Assembly (NCBI GenBank): GCA_947396885.1
Contig: OX377205.1
Location: 98,438,428-98,502,427 of the forward strand
Direction of reading: 5' to 3'
Source of the DNA: Heligmosomoides polygyrus polygyrus
Lineage: Eukaryota > Nematoda > Chromadorea > Rhabditida > Heligmosomidae
DNA: 64,000 bases
Shown here: one piece after another, positions 1 through 12,700 of the stretch
Layout of the letters: the number at the start of each line of letters is the position of its first letter
How positions within the stretch are numbered: the first letter of the stretch is position 1
Notes under the pieces: generated by a model
What the model was told of the DNA's origin: nothing
What the model saw: only the letters and a program-made list of their open reading frames with translations
Database searches by the model: none
Program-made: the position numbers and the translations under genes

Positions 1-360
1 GAGTTACGATCGATTGAACAAAGTAAAAGTCTAGCACCTTCCAATCACATCGACGAACGATCGACAAGTGATCCATCCTCTTTGATCACATCGAAAATAG
101 TTCCAGTTCCATGTATTAGGAATGGGTAGGATTTGGAATATAGTATATAAAACCAGACGTTCAATGTCCTGGCGGCCGACAAACGTCTGGTTGGGGCTTG
201 GCCCCAAACCCGGAGAATAGAACACCCTGAACGTCTTCTTCTCCTCTTTAGGCCCTTCTCTCATTCAATAAAAAACTGGTTTTGCTATATAGGAATGACA
301 TAGCGGAATAGGGCAAAACAAGTCCACCACCTCCACGGGACCACCCTTAACTGATCCCTT
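1..360. other. No gene recognised
   Basis: I see no coding signal here. The only structure is a short inverted repeat at about 152-191 (CCAGACGTT facing AACGTCTGG) followed by a small GC palindrome at 190-211. Confidence 0.5.
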
Positions 361-845
361 ATCACTGGTTCCCTTTATTGTCAGCCCTTTTTCGGTTCAC
401 CCTTCACTGGTCCCCTCCCCCCCCCCCCCCCCCCTCGTCGGTCCCTACTACTGCCCCCGCCTTCACTGTACCTCCCTTTACTGGTCCCCTCTTTTCTGGT
501 CGTCCTATCCTTCACCGATCCCCATTACTGGTCCCCACCCTCACTGGTCCTCCTTTTATTCATCAACCCTTTTCCGGTCCCCCTTCACTGGACCCCTCCC
601 CCGCCCCTTCACTGGTCCCTCATTACTGGTCCCTTCCTCATCGGTCCCATCTTCACTGGACCCTCCCCCCTCCACAGGTCCCCCTTCACTGGACCCCCCC
701 CCCCTCCTCCTCACCGGTCCCCATTGCTGGTCCCACCCTCATTTGTTCCCTCCCTTTATTGGTCACCCCTTTACCGGTTCCCCCTTACTGGAACCCCATC
801 CTTCACCGGTCCCCCATTACTGATCCCACCTTCACTGGTAACACG
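361..845. repeat. Pyrimidine-rich degenerate tandem repeat (CACTGGTCCCC-like)
   Basis: Units resembling CTTCACTGGTCCCC recur irregularly about every 15-30 bp, with C homopolymers at about 416-434 and 697-708. The proline-rich open frame across it is a by-product of low complexity. A decayed relative lies at about 44,700-45,130. Confidence 0.75.
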
Positions 846-1320
846 TCATGTGAATCCGGAACCCTGGGTGGTTTGAGCGACATCGGTGACACGTCGTCTG
901 AATCTGGAAGGCCTTTCGCGACATTGGTGAAACCTCTTCTGAATCCAGGCACCTGATGAGCGACGTCGGTGACATGTCTTCTCAAGCCGGACGTACTCTG
1001 CGTGACATCGTTGACACGTCGTGTGAATCCGGAACCCTGGCGCGACATCGGTGATACGTCGTCTGAATCCGGACAGGCCTTTCGTGGACATTGGTGAAAC
1101 CTCTTCTGAACCCAGGCACCTGATGAACGACGTCGGTGACGTCTTCTCAAGCCGCACCTGCTTTGCGCGACATCGTTGACACATCGTCTGAATCCGAACA
1201 CCCCTTGCGCGACATCGGTGACACCTCTTCTCAACCTGAACGTCCTTTGCCCGACATTGGTGACATGTCGTCTGAACATGGATGCCTGTCGACAACTACA
1301 ACATTTGACAACTGGTGACA
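846..1320. repeat. Minisatellite with higher-order ~173-bp period
   Basis: Units of about 40-45 bp built on GACATCGGTGACACGTCGTC and TGAATCCGGA repeat about ten times. A larger period is visible: TGAATCCGGAACCCTGG recurs at 851 and 1024, 173 bp apart. Open frames on both strands follow from the repeat and are not genes. Confidence 0.8.
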
Positions 1321-1398
1321 ACTACAACCCCGCCCCCCCTCCCCCCCCCCCCCCATACTTCCTCCCAACACACTACTTTCAGCACTTCTGTGCAAACA

Positions 1399-2150
<752 letters not shown>

Positions 2151-2375
2151 GGGCGCGTGTAGCGCAGTCGGAAGAGGCGCGACTGTCGCGTGCACCGATA
2201 CCAGGTTCCCGGATTGGCTGGCCTGGGCGGGAAAATCCCGCCCAGGCCAGCCAAGCCTTCCATCCCTCCGGGGTCGGTGAATTGGTACCAGACTTGTCTG
2301 GGAAGGATAGAGCGCTGACTTGTTCATCGGCTGGCCACCGCAAGTCATTGTATGGCCAAGTACGCATTCATGTCG
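2151..2375 (+). mobile_element. tRNA-derived SINE, copy 1 (3'-truncated)
   Basis: The head looks like a tRNA-type Pol III promoter: TGTAGCGCAGTCGGAAGAG as the A box and GGTTCCCGGATT as a weak B box. The body is shared with copies at 16.5, 19.2, 42.1 and 46.4 kb. This copy stops near 2375 and lacks the usual CCTTTATCC tail. A perfect inverted repeat (GGCTGGCCTGGGCGGGA and its complement) lies at about 2215-2252. Confidence 0.75.
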
Positions 2376-2589
2376 TTTCAAAAAATGCTTAAAATTCATT
2401 ATCTAATGCAATAACTCTGCAAATTCAAATGACGTCTGCTTTCCATGGAAGAAGCGGTGCTCATGGTGTTGTCATGTTGTTGTCATGCCTGAAAAATCTT
2501 TATTTAATTGATTTATTTCTGTCAAAAAATTTATTGATTTGAACAATAATAATAATAAATTTATTAATTACAGACTTCTGCCTACAACA
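2376..2589. other. AT-rich spacer, nothing recognised
   Basis: AT-rich sequence between the SINE and the GC-rich INTS6 upstream region, including an AATAATAATAAATTTATTAATTA-like stretch. No feature supported. Confidence 0.4.
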
Positions 2590-2961
2590 CTTGCAAAAGA
2601 ACGACCCCTCCGAGGAATTTCGTCTTAGGAACCGAATCGAAAGTACGACCCCCCCCCTGCGATTCTCGCACCCACGCTTGAGCCTGGCTCGAATCCTCGA
2701 AAGCTGGCGCTTCCCTCCGTTCGGCGATATTCGGCGTACGGTAGCGTGGGAGTGGTGCAGTTGCGCCGCGGCCGGCGACGCCCCCTTGCGGAGTGGCGGC
2801 CGGCGCGCGGCAGTGGTTCATTTCATCCAGGTTCGGGGTGGTGTGTGGTCGGTGTGTGTCGGCGGCGTTTTACCAGCAGCAGCAGCAGCGGCGACAGCGT
2901 GAGCGCCTGCAGCAGTTCTTCCGGCTGAGTAGCGGCGCGGCGGTGAAGCGCTCGATGAACC
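2590..2961 (+). promoter_or_regulatory. GC-rich 5' region of INTS6 (putative promoter and 5' UTR)
   Basis: Composition changes sharply to GC- and CpG-rich sequence just upstream of the INTS6 start codon, with a CAGCAGCAGCAGCAG run at about 2874-2888. That position and composition fit a promoter plus 5' UTR. No TATA box, initiator or spliced-leader acceptor can be assigned with confidence, so the call rests on inference. Confidence 0.4.
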
Positions 2962-3720
2962 ATGACCATCATACTGCTGATCGTTGACACGAGCGCCTCG
3001 ATGGCGCAGAAGACCTATCTGGGCACGTCGTGCCTCGACGTCGCCCGCAACATCATCGACGCGTTGCAGAAGGTAGGTGGTGGCGGTGCTGGGTACTGGT
3101 GCTGGTGGGCGCCGTTCCAGTCGGACTTGTCCGGGAATGTGCCATTTCGCCGTTAAATTTGCAGCAACGGATGAAAGACGTCACTACGCGCGGCTACGAT
3201 CGTTTTTTCCTCATCACGACCGAGGACTATCCAGCCTGCATCAAGGTACGAGGCGCGCACACCATCCAGTGGCTGTTCTTCGCGGAGCCCTTCCCCTTCA
3301 AGGAGATGATTCTTTGATTTCTAGTCCGGGTGGCGAGAAAGCAGCGCGGTGCTGCACGATCAGCTGAAAAAGTTACGCCCACGCGGACGAGGATCGATCT
3401 CGGACGCGTTCATGAATGCCCTCAAATTCATCAACGTTCATCGTGCCCAAACTGGTTGGTGGTCATTCATCAGCATCAGCGTCTTCGTCTTTCATAGTAA
3501 TCGATTTTATGTAGTGGCGAGCGACTTATCCAAGGGACTGAGGAGTGAGGACTTGGTCTCCTCCTCCATTCTCGGATTCATAAGCTGTTCATGGCGCGAA
3601 GTTCCCCTTTTAGGCATAGACAACTATGGTTGCGGACGATTCCCGTCGTATTTTGAGCCGGTCGTCTTGTTTGCCATCACCGACTCGACGTCGGTGTCCG
3701 AAATTCCTCCCGATTTCCGA
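2962..3720 (+). CDS. INTS6: INTS6 exons 1-4: vWA domain, first part
   Basis: Exons 2962-3072, 3165-3245, 3325-3454 and 3614-3720 encode residues 1-143. The DTSASM motif supplies the MIDAS D-x-S-x-S residues (D9, S11, S13). The segment SGWRESSAV aligns with the conserved AGWKEN region. GIDNYGCGRFP and EPVVLFAITD follow in family order. Introns of 92, 79 and 159 bp separate these exons. The long open frame after 3454 reads into intron 3 and should not be translated. The donor after exon 4 is GTCAGT. Confidence 0.92.
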
Positions 3721-6700
3721 GTCAGTTTCCCTACATACTGTCTATGGCTTTCCTCTATTTGTTTTTTTTATCATTTTCTTTTAAAGGTGGTTGATATCGT
3801 TATCAAACCAGCTCCAATAGTTGTTAATCCGAAGTCCCCGAGGATGTGCACCATACTTGAATATGGACCTACTGTGGTTAGCGATTTGGGTGCAGTCCCA
3901 ATAGGGAGGATCCACTATTGAAGGTGGACACGCGAAGAGAACGAGGGATGGTAGAACGCACGTCCCGTCATAAGGTGGACCGGTGCAATCCTAGTTGGTG
4001 GTGGCCACTCTCAAACCATTTCATAAGATATGAATGTGTTCAGTACTGCTTACTCATTCCTTAGAAAACAGCTGGACTAATGAAATCAAAATAAATAGCA
4101 TAGAATAGCATTTGTGAGCTAGGTCGGGGGGGGGGGGGGGGGGAGGATGTTGCAGATGATTAAGAGGTTAAGTACCTTGTCTTGCCTGTGTCCAAAACGT
4201 TGATTGATGGTGTCTTGGCTTGTAGTTATTTCATTTTACTGACGTTTTCCGTTTTAGTACTTGAAGATTACCACTTCTCGATGCGGATCTAATAAGCGAG
4301 TATCACCTGTATCACCTGTCGTCCCGTTGATCATCGACTTGCTCGAGCGGGCGCCAGTAGCGTCTCCATTCGTCCCTCTCGCGTGGCAGAGTGGTCCAAT
4401 AGATCCTCCTCGCTCGAGGGAGGGAAGAGCGTCATATCGGTCGTTCAGGGCTTTCACGAAGAAGTCCGACCAACGCGTTGGTGGGCGCCCCGGTGTTCTC
4501 TTGACATCCCGCGGAATCCAGTCGGTAACGGCTCTCGTCCAGCGGGTGTCTGCGAAGCGCATTACGTGGCCGGCCCACCTAATTTTCGACAACTTGGCCC
4601 ACGCGACAGCGTCTCTGATCTTCGAACGTCGGCGAAGCTCGGAACTCCGGAGGCCTTCTCCCACTTGCGTCAGTCGTGTTACTCCGAGCATCGTCCTCTC
4701 GATTCCACGCTGCGCGACGCTAGGCGAGTATAAGCGAGTCTCGCTTGCTAAATTTGCACAGAGAATGGTTCTGTTTAGGTTCCCATTTCCCCATTAATAG
4801 TTCGAAGAACTGAGTCTATCTGGGGCCAGATTCATTAACGACTTACAGTAAACTTACGGAGAAAATACTGCCGAAATCCCTGATAGCGCGGCTTATTAAC
4901 AAGCGATATGTTGAAATGTTTCACTGATAAGCCGCGCTATCAGAGATTTCGGCAGTTTTTTAAGATTGCTGTAAGTCGTTGATGAATCTGGCTCCGTTTT
5001 CGTTATGACGGGAAATCGTTTAAGAGCAGTCACCACCAACTAGGATTGCGCCGGTGGACCCTCCCCCCCCCCGCATTGGGATTGCACCGCGGACTGCCTT
5101 ACTTAAGGTGAGATGCATGTTTATAGAGGCTTTGAGGTTCAGCTGTTGTCCCATGACGCGAGGATTTTGATTTAAATTTAGTGGATATGGTTGTATGGCA
5201 TGGGATGACCTGCGCAATTGGCACTTTACGGCGTCCTTCCGGCTAGGATACATCCGAAAGCTACTCTCATAGGCTGGTTCAGTGTGTCATCATTGTGAAA
5301 GTGGTCCCGTCTCGCGCTAGAGTTTTGATCGCAACAAAACGTGTTATACCAGCCTACATCCCAGGCACCAGCCACTTGATGGTCAAAGAAGCTGATTTGA
5401 ATCGTTGCGAAAATATTAGGTTGTCCCATAAGTCCTTGCAGATTTTTCAACGATTCACTGCAGATTTCGCCGGCGGTCTCTTGCACAGCGCTGCATAGCT
5501 TTCGAAAGAGAACGATTTGCTCTATCAGAGAATGTATTGCACTTCTTTTTTCATCATGAATTTTGTCAATTTTTAGGTCGTTGAATTGGAAAGTGAAGAA
5601 GTGAAAAAGTAGCCATTTGCGCACTTGTTCTCTCCGCTTAGGTTTGTAATTTTTGCGCAGTTTTTTATAGCATTTGGAAGACAATGCTCTGTACTACAAG
5701 AATATGTGTTAGTGCTATTTGATCACTTGTCCTTTATTGATTTTTAGGTCATTAAATTGGGAATTCCGAAGGAGGATGGTTATTTTTGCCGACAGCTCCT
5801 GCTCTGTGGTTGGACTTTTTGGGTTGGTGTTATATGTCATTCGAAAGGGAATGTCTTGCTCTATAAGAATATGTGTCGCGTTTATTGATTTCGTTTGATT
5901 ATCAACCAAATGCCAAAAAGAGAAAAATCGTCTTCACCAACAACTCCTTCTCCTTCTGCAGTTGTTGATATTCGACAGAAATCAGCGTGAGCCAGTAAAC
6001 GCGACACAAATTGTTACTGAGCAAGACATCCTCTTCCAAACGACATATAACACCAAGCAGAAAAGTTCAACCACAGAACCGGAGTTTTGGTAAAAATTCG
6101 GACGGAAAAGTCGGAATTCCCAATTTGACGGCCTAAAAATCAATAAAGGACAAGTGAGAAAATAGGACCAACACATATTCTTGTAGTACAGAACATTGTA
6201 TTCCAAGTGCTATAAAAAACTGTGCAAAAAATTACAAACCTAAGCGGAGAGAACAAGTGCGCAAATGGCTACTTTTTCACTTCTTCACTTTCCAATTCAA
6301 CGACCTAAAAATTGACAAAATTCATGATGAAAAAAGAAATGCAATACATTTTCTGATAGAGCAAATCATTCTCTTTTGAAAGCTATGCAGCGTTATGCAA
6401 GAAATCTGCAGTGAATCGTTGAAAAAAACTGCAAGGACTTATGGGACAACCTAATAGATTACCTTCCGCACTTCCTAGTCGGAGGTGATAGAGGACCGTT
6501 AGACAAGCGAAACAATCATAAACGCTGTGACCTCCTGGCAAGGGAATGACAAAGAAAGCTGCCATAGGCTTGCTCAGTGTATCATCTTTATACAAAAATA
6601 TATAAGATAAAATAGATTACAAACAATTAGAAGTGCCCCTTCCCCACTCCAGGGTAGATCCCAGGGATGAAAGTCCACCCTGTATCTGTCCCACAACCTT

Positions 6701-9700
6701 TTTTTAGCCTACCACGTCTAGGTGTTCTTCTACAGTTACAAAGTCAATGTTTTTTTTTAATTTGAAGGTTTTATTTTTAGCGCAATGTGTTAGGGACTGC
6801 ACTTTTATAATGACTTTGCTCAATACAGTTTCAGACCCGCTGCTGTAATAATAAAGATGAGGGGAAAGGACGACGTTGGTGAATTCTACGGTGCAATCCT
6901 AGTTGGTAGTGGCCACTATTAAACGATTTCGCGACATAACGAAACGCAGAAAACAGCATCATGAAATAAGTAAACTACGTTAACCTGGCTGATCAGATAG
7001 GCTCAGTTTCCGAGTTCCTAGTCAGGGGAGGGGAGCCTGAAAAGGACCAGTCTCGGTTTAATTCTAGTAAGGAAGGATCCCTTTCCTAGATTTGCACCGA
7101 GTGTGGAGGGATCAACTTTAAGGAGTTAAAACAGATAACGTCAGTGGAAGTTCTTCATGTTCTAATCATTTGCAAACGACCCAGCTCCCGAAAGTTATTC
7201 AATACTGAATACATTCAGTTCTTAAGAAATCGTTTAAGATTGGCCACCACTAACTAGGATTGCACCAATTCTACTTCTAAAGGATGTTATGGGAAATTGA
7301 ATGAGTGCTTGGCGTGTATGAGGGCCTATGGCGGCCAGTTGATGAACAAATCGATGTTCTATCCTTCTCAGAAGATTCTAGCACCAAGTCATCGATCACG
7401 GGACGATGGAAGGCTTGTAGTAAAGATTGGCCCCAGTGAGTCCCATTATGGGTACGCCACACATTCTTGTTTTCCCCGACGATCATGGCAGCCTTTTGGA
7501 TGCGTTGTTAGATTTATACATCGAGTTGTGGTGGTCATCCGAACAATAAAATCGGTTTTGTCGTTCTAAAATTAGTTTGATGCCAGTTTATTGAACACCA
7601 ATGGGTGGAACGCTCAACTGGTCTGAGCAGGATCCGAACCTTCGATCGATTCGGGGTGCACTCGAGTGCTGTTACACCCTTCGTTTGCGTTACACGCGCC
7701 GTAGGATTTGTGTTAGCCGTGAATTTTCCAGAAGTCTCTGATTGTTCGCTTGAAATCAGCATTTCATGTCTTAGCTTATTGCTAACTTGGCTTCGAGACG
7801 TGTAAGAGATTAGCCAGCGGAGAATACCCTTTATGAGATGTGAGGCCAGTGCCTGTATCCATGAACGGTCCCTGATCATTCCTGGCCTCCCACTGCAAAC
7901 GAGTTGATCGAGCGTTGAAAATTGGCATTCATGAAACCTGCGGAAAACAAATATCAGGTGTGTACCGGAAGAACGGTGCCGGGATCCAGCGACAGGGTAA
8001 GGTTAGCTTCCTGCGGCGCAAATAGGCTCGGAGGAGGTCACCTTGTACATTTTATATTCGCCTTGGTCCGAAGGCACATGTATGTCCTATTACATCAGAG
8101 CTGGCATAGTTGTTAATCAAATGAGGTAGATTACACCTGCATAAAAATTACAATTACATTTTAAAAAATTTCAACACAAAACGTATAGGGCTGTCCTACG
8201 AGGTGGTCCTCTCCGAGCCCATTTGCGCCCTTCCTGCTCCCGATAAATTATGAATAACGGCACAGGACAACGTCAAATCATGTCTGTCCTCATGGCATTG
8301 AATCACTGGTGGTGCCTGGAGGAAGACAGTATCTTCTGGGTGGATTTTGAGGAAATGTATCCTCGGAGTTCCTAAAAGAACGAGAAAACTAAACAGGCGA
8401 CTGCTTGATTTTTATATCGATCGATTTTTTACTAATTGGGGGGGGGGGGGTGTTTGAGTAAACACCTCTGGCACCACGTTTTTCAAATGGAAAAAACAGG
8501 CTTAGATGCATGTCCAGAGGGGCTCTTCTTAGAATCTGAACTATTTGTTTGAAAGCGTACACATCCAGGGTCCAGATTCATCAACGACTTACAGTAATTT
8601 AACAGAGAAAACACAGTCGAAATCCCTGTTAGCGCGACGAAACGTTTCACCATATCGTTTGATAAGCCGCACTATCAGGGATTTCGTCTGTATTTTCTCC
8701 GTTAAATTGCTGTAAGTCGTTGGTGAATTCGGCCGCAGTATACACGGCACGAATCATTTTCGGATAGCCGATTCGGATATCACAATTCGATTCATTAAAA
8801 AATCAGTGGCAAGCGAATTTGTCCGTATCCGAATTATCTAATTCGGGATCTAGATGCTGATGGCGAGATTAGCGTTATCCGAATGATGCAATTATCGGTC
8901 TAACAGTAATGATTGTTGTTCGGTTCAATGTATCGAATGAATCCATTTTGGATATCTGATTCCGATGTTTCGGCCAGGTTATTCAAAAATCCGTGGTTCT
9001 AAAATTAACGTTATCTGAGTCATACAATTATCCGTAGATTTTTGATTGGATCCAATGTATAACATGCAGTTGACCATTAAAGAACAAGCACTTTTTATGC
9101 AGCTAGGGTAAACCTACCAGACATAGAGGAAGGTGTGGCATTTCGCTAACACTATGCTCGTGATGCTGGTCGCGCGGCGATTATTGTCCTAGGACGAATG
9201 GTTGCGATCAGCGTAATACTCGGTTATGGGTCGAATTTTATCCCTATCAAAACTGTTAAGCGAAGGTTGGGACAGAGGAGTGATAACAAAGGTGCGAAAA
9301 AACGAAATTCAATGATGGCCTTGTCAGAAGAGATAGCCTCGCATCAGTAGGTGTATTCATGATGCTCTCCCCTCTGAATCTCTTCCTCGATCATGTCGAG
9401 GAACAAACCTAATAGCGATGGTGTTGAGGTTTTTTATGTAGTCATGTGAAGAAGAGCGTCAATACGTCCTCAATGGCGCTCTGTGAGAGCATTATCGTCA
9501 TTTTTTGCGTCTGCACCTTAAATGCTTTCTTTTAATTGCAGTGTAATGGCTCGCGAGAGTTAAGGATTCCATAATCCCTGCATTCTTTGATGCTTGGTGC
9601 ATTGGAAAGTATGTGTGCATTTGATTATTGAGCTAGATGTAGGACTTTTGAGCTTCATTATGCGGCGTTTTCTAATGAAGCAAGAAATGAAGCGAGATGT

Positions 9701-12700
9701 AACGTGGACTTATCCTTAGATGGAAGGGACAAGGGATTCATTCATTCATTCATTTATTTGCACAGAATTGTGCGCTAAAACAGTTATTGAAACACAGTGG
9801 ACACGATGTAAGGAAAATCGAGAATCACCAAATGAAGTAAAATAAAACCTCAACAGATCAACCAAATGCTTCAGCCTAACCATCAGAGAGAGCAACCCTC
9901 AATCAAGAGGAAAAAGCAGTCTCAGAAATCAAATGAAATTAGCTTTCAAATATGCGGGTCTGGGGTAGTGGAACTTGATGAAGACGAGCAGTGGCCGGCC
10001 AACACTGCAAGTCGCTAGAAACGGCTCCGGATACCAGCTTAGTAGGTCCGCCGCCTCCATCAGTGCCCATTTGACGGTTGTACGGGAAGGGTAAGGTAAC
10101 ATTAAATTTTTGATGAAATAGAACAAAAACAATGACATTGTGTCAGAAAAAGCAGAGCCGTGCAAAGACGTAATCAGATATAGAGACGTAGGAGACAAGC
10201 ATTACATAGTAAAACATTACATAGCGAGAGTTACTATAAAATAGGAATATACACAATAAACCAAAATAGCTAGGACTAAGGTAGGAACACAAACCTAGTT
10301 AGAAACAGGAAAAAAAGAAATCTCCAAAAAAAAAACAAAAAAGAAGAAAAAAAAATAGAAATCTCCGAAAAAAAAACTAAAAGAAACGCGAACAAAAAGA
10401 AATGCAAAAAAGTGTTGTGCTTAAGTTATGTCGACGATGTGCAAAACTGAAAGCAAGTCAATCTTTTTCAAGTTCCTACGAAAAATACTAACATTCGGAG
10501 CTTCTAGTAGACTTGCAGGTAACATTTGTAGCCACCGAGCGCCCCGAAAGAAAATGGAATTGAAGATCTTTTCACGGTTTTTCTTCTTGATTCTGGGATA
10601 GCGAAAACAGTAAGAATTTCGGTGACCCAATGTTGGCAAAAATACCCAGTACTTGCTCGCTCTGAGAATTGATTCCCCTTTTAGTACCTTAAAACAGAAG
10701 ACGAGATCATTAAAAATGCGTCTGTAAAATAGACTTTTAAGTTTAAAAAGCATAAGTCTTTCCTTATAACTAGGAATCGTACCAGAATCAGTTGAGGACC
10801 GTATGCATCTGTTAAACAAAATTTTTGTAAACGTTTTTTGCACCTTTTCAAGCTTGGATTGGAATTTTTTTGTGAATGGGCTCCAAACCTGGCAGCAATA
10901 TTCCAATAGTGGTACGACATATGATTTGTATAAGTTAACCAGGATTGAGCTCTCAGCGTTTTTAATATTTCTAAAAATCAAAAACAGAGTGGAAAAAGCT
11001 TTTCGTACGGTGGCATCTATATGACTTCCAAAATTTAATTTACGATCAATGAGAACTCCTAAATCACGAATCTCAGATACAGAGCTGAGGACATGGTTAT
11101 TGAGATTGTACTCAACATTCTCTGAAGTACCAATATGGAAAACAGAGGTTTTGGATATATTCCCAGGTATTTGCCAAGCATCAGCCCAATCAATCATAAT
11201 ATTGATAGCTTGAGATAAAGCTTGACATACCTGATCTTTGTTGGCACTATTGTATGCACCGTATATTTTTATGTCGTCAGCATACATTTGTACCTTCACC
11301 TGGTTACTAACCGCTAATTTTGAAGGAAGATCACACGTGTATGCAAGAAACAGCACCGGTGAAAGTGCGCTTCCCTGGGGTACTCCGCTTTCGCAATCAA
11401 AGCATCTTGAAAAGGAATTCCTAACTTTAACGCGCATATGTCTTCCACTCAAATACGAGTGAATCCATCTCAAAAGAGAGCCTTGAATACCAAGTTGGTA
11501 GAGCTTGATTAGAAGTTTCTCGTGGCACACCCTATCAAAAGCTTTGGACAAGTCAAAGTAAATGACATCAACCGAGTTTCCGTTATTAATAGCAAAATTC
11601 CAATCAAAGACAGAATCTGCAAGCTGAGTGGTTGTAGAAGCACCTACCATAAAACCGTGCTGCTCAGGAGGAATTAATCTGTTTCTCGACAGATGAGCTA
11701 CTATTCTATCTCGCACAATTTTTTCTAATATTTTAATTGGTGTAGGTGTTATACTTATAGGCCGGAAGGAGGAAAGTAAAACGGAATTCGGTTTTTTTGG
11801 AATAGCCGTGATAAGGGACTCCTTCCAAATTTCGGGGACTTCGCTATACATCAAGGAAATATTAAAAATCATTGATAGGGGCCTGTACAGTGAGTGAGCG
11901 CATTTTTGATACACTATTTGCGGGATCCCATCAAAAGTTGCTGACGTAGAACTTTTCAGCTGCTTCATAATTCTTAACACCTCACTGGGCTCTATCACAA
12001 ACTCATATACTCCGCCTACGTCCGATTTCTCAGCCGTTTCTGATTGCTTGAGCAAGCTACTCAATTTATTTGACATATCTCCTGGTGTTGAAGTGAAAAC
12101 GGAAGCGAAATAGTTTGCAAGTGCTTCAGCCTTTTGGTGATCGTCTTTGTAAAGAACTCCGGTGTCGTCTTTTAAGACAGGCAACTCTGTGTGACCTTTC
12201 AATTTAAATCGCATTAAGGAATACAGAGCCTTCTTATTACGTGATTTTGAAGAACATCTTTCACAGTATGCTGCAAATCTACTCAAGTGATGATCCAATT
12301 CCTGACACACCTTCTTGTATTGTGGATGTAAAAGAGGATTTTTTACTGAGTTAAAGAGACGTGTTTTTTGAGCCATCAGATTGGATATGTGCATCGGATA
12401 ATGTTTTACTAGGGGTTTTGTTGATTGGAATGGTACATACTTTGATAAGCCAGAGTATACAACGCGGCAGAACCTTTTATACAAGTTGTCAATGTTTTGA
12501 TAACCTTGAAAGATTGTCCACCAATCCACAGAATCGAAATAATTTGCTAAACCCGTATAGTCTGCCTTGATAAAGTTCGGAAGTGGTAAATCCCGCTGCT
12601 TCAGCAACGGTATGTGAACTTCAAAGGCCACTACGTTGTGGTCAGCTGTTGCAAAAGGAGGAAGTACATAAATGTTGCTCAGGATAGGAGCTGAAGTGAG

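Larger units (their letters stand above)
3982..5052. mobile_element. hAT-like non-autonomous element, 1071 bp, 8-bp TSD
   Basis: Terminal inverted repeats start GGTGCAATCCTAGTTGG and extend at least 40 bp. An exact 8-bp duplication GGTGGACC flanks it (3974-3981 and 5053-5060). Eight-bp duplications are typical of hAT elements. The interior holds an RTE fragment and a second MITE, so it is itself an insertion target. It lies in INTS6 intron 4. Confidence 0.7.
3891..5092. mobile_element. Small MITE split by a later insertion
   Basis: Ends GTGCARTCCCAATAGGGAGG (3891) and its inverted partner (CATTGGGATTGCAC, about 5078-5092) belong to a short MITE seen entire at 42,451-42,663. Here it was opened by the 1.07-kb fold-back at 3982-5052. 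Confidence 0.6.

Noticed and set aside
378..956. 192-codon proline-rich open frame
   Set aside because: Low-complexity pyrimidine tandem repeat; frame openness follows from composition.
2962..3072. Helicase (DEAD-box) function for this gene, as in the old DDX26 name
   Set aside because: No helicase core motifs are present; the domain is vWA.
3246..3324. Continuation of INTS6 exon 2 as coding (HTIQWLFFAEPF)
   Set aside because: Skipping it as a 79-bp intron restores the family KSGWRE alignment; the continuation matches nothing.
3349..3921. 190-codon open frame
   Set aside because: Only its start (to 3454) is INTS6 exon 3; the rest runs through intron 3, exon 4 in another context and intron 4.
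8750..9060. Third copy of MITE family D
   Set aside because: TTCGGATA motifs are present but no paired ends could be placed.
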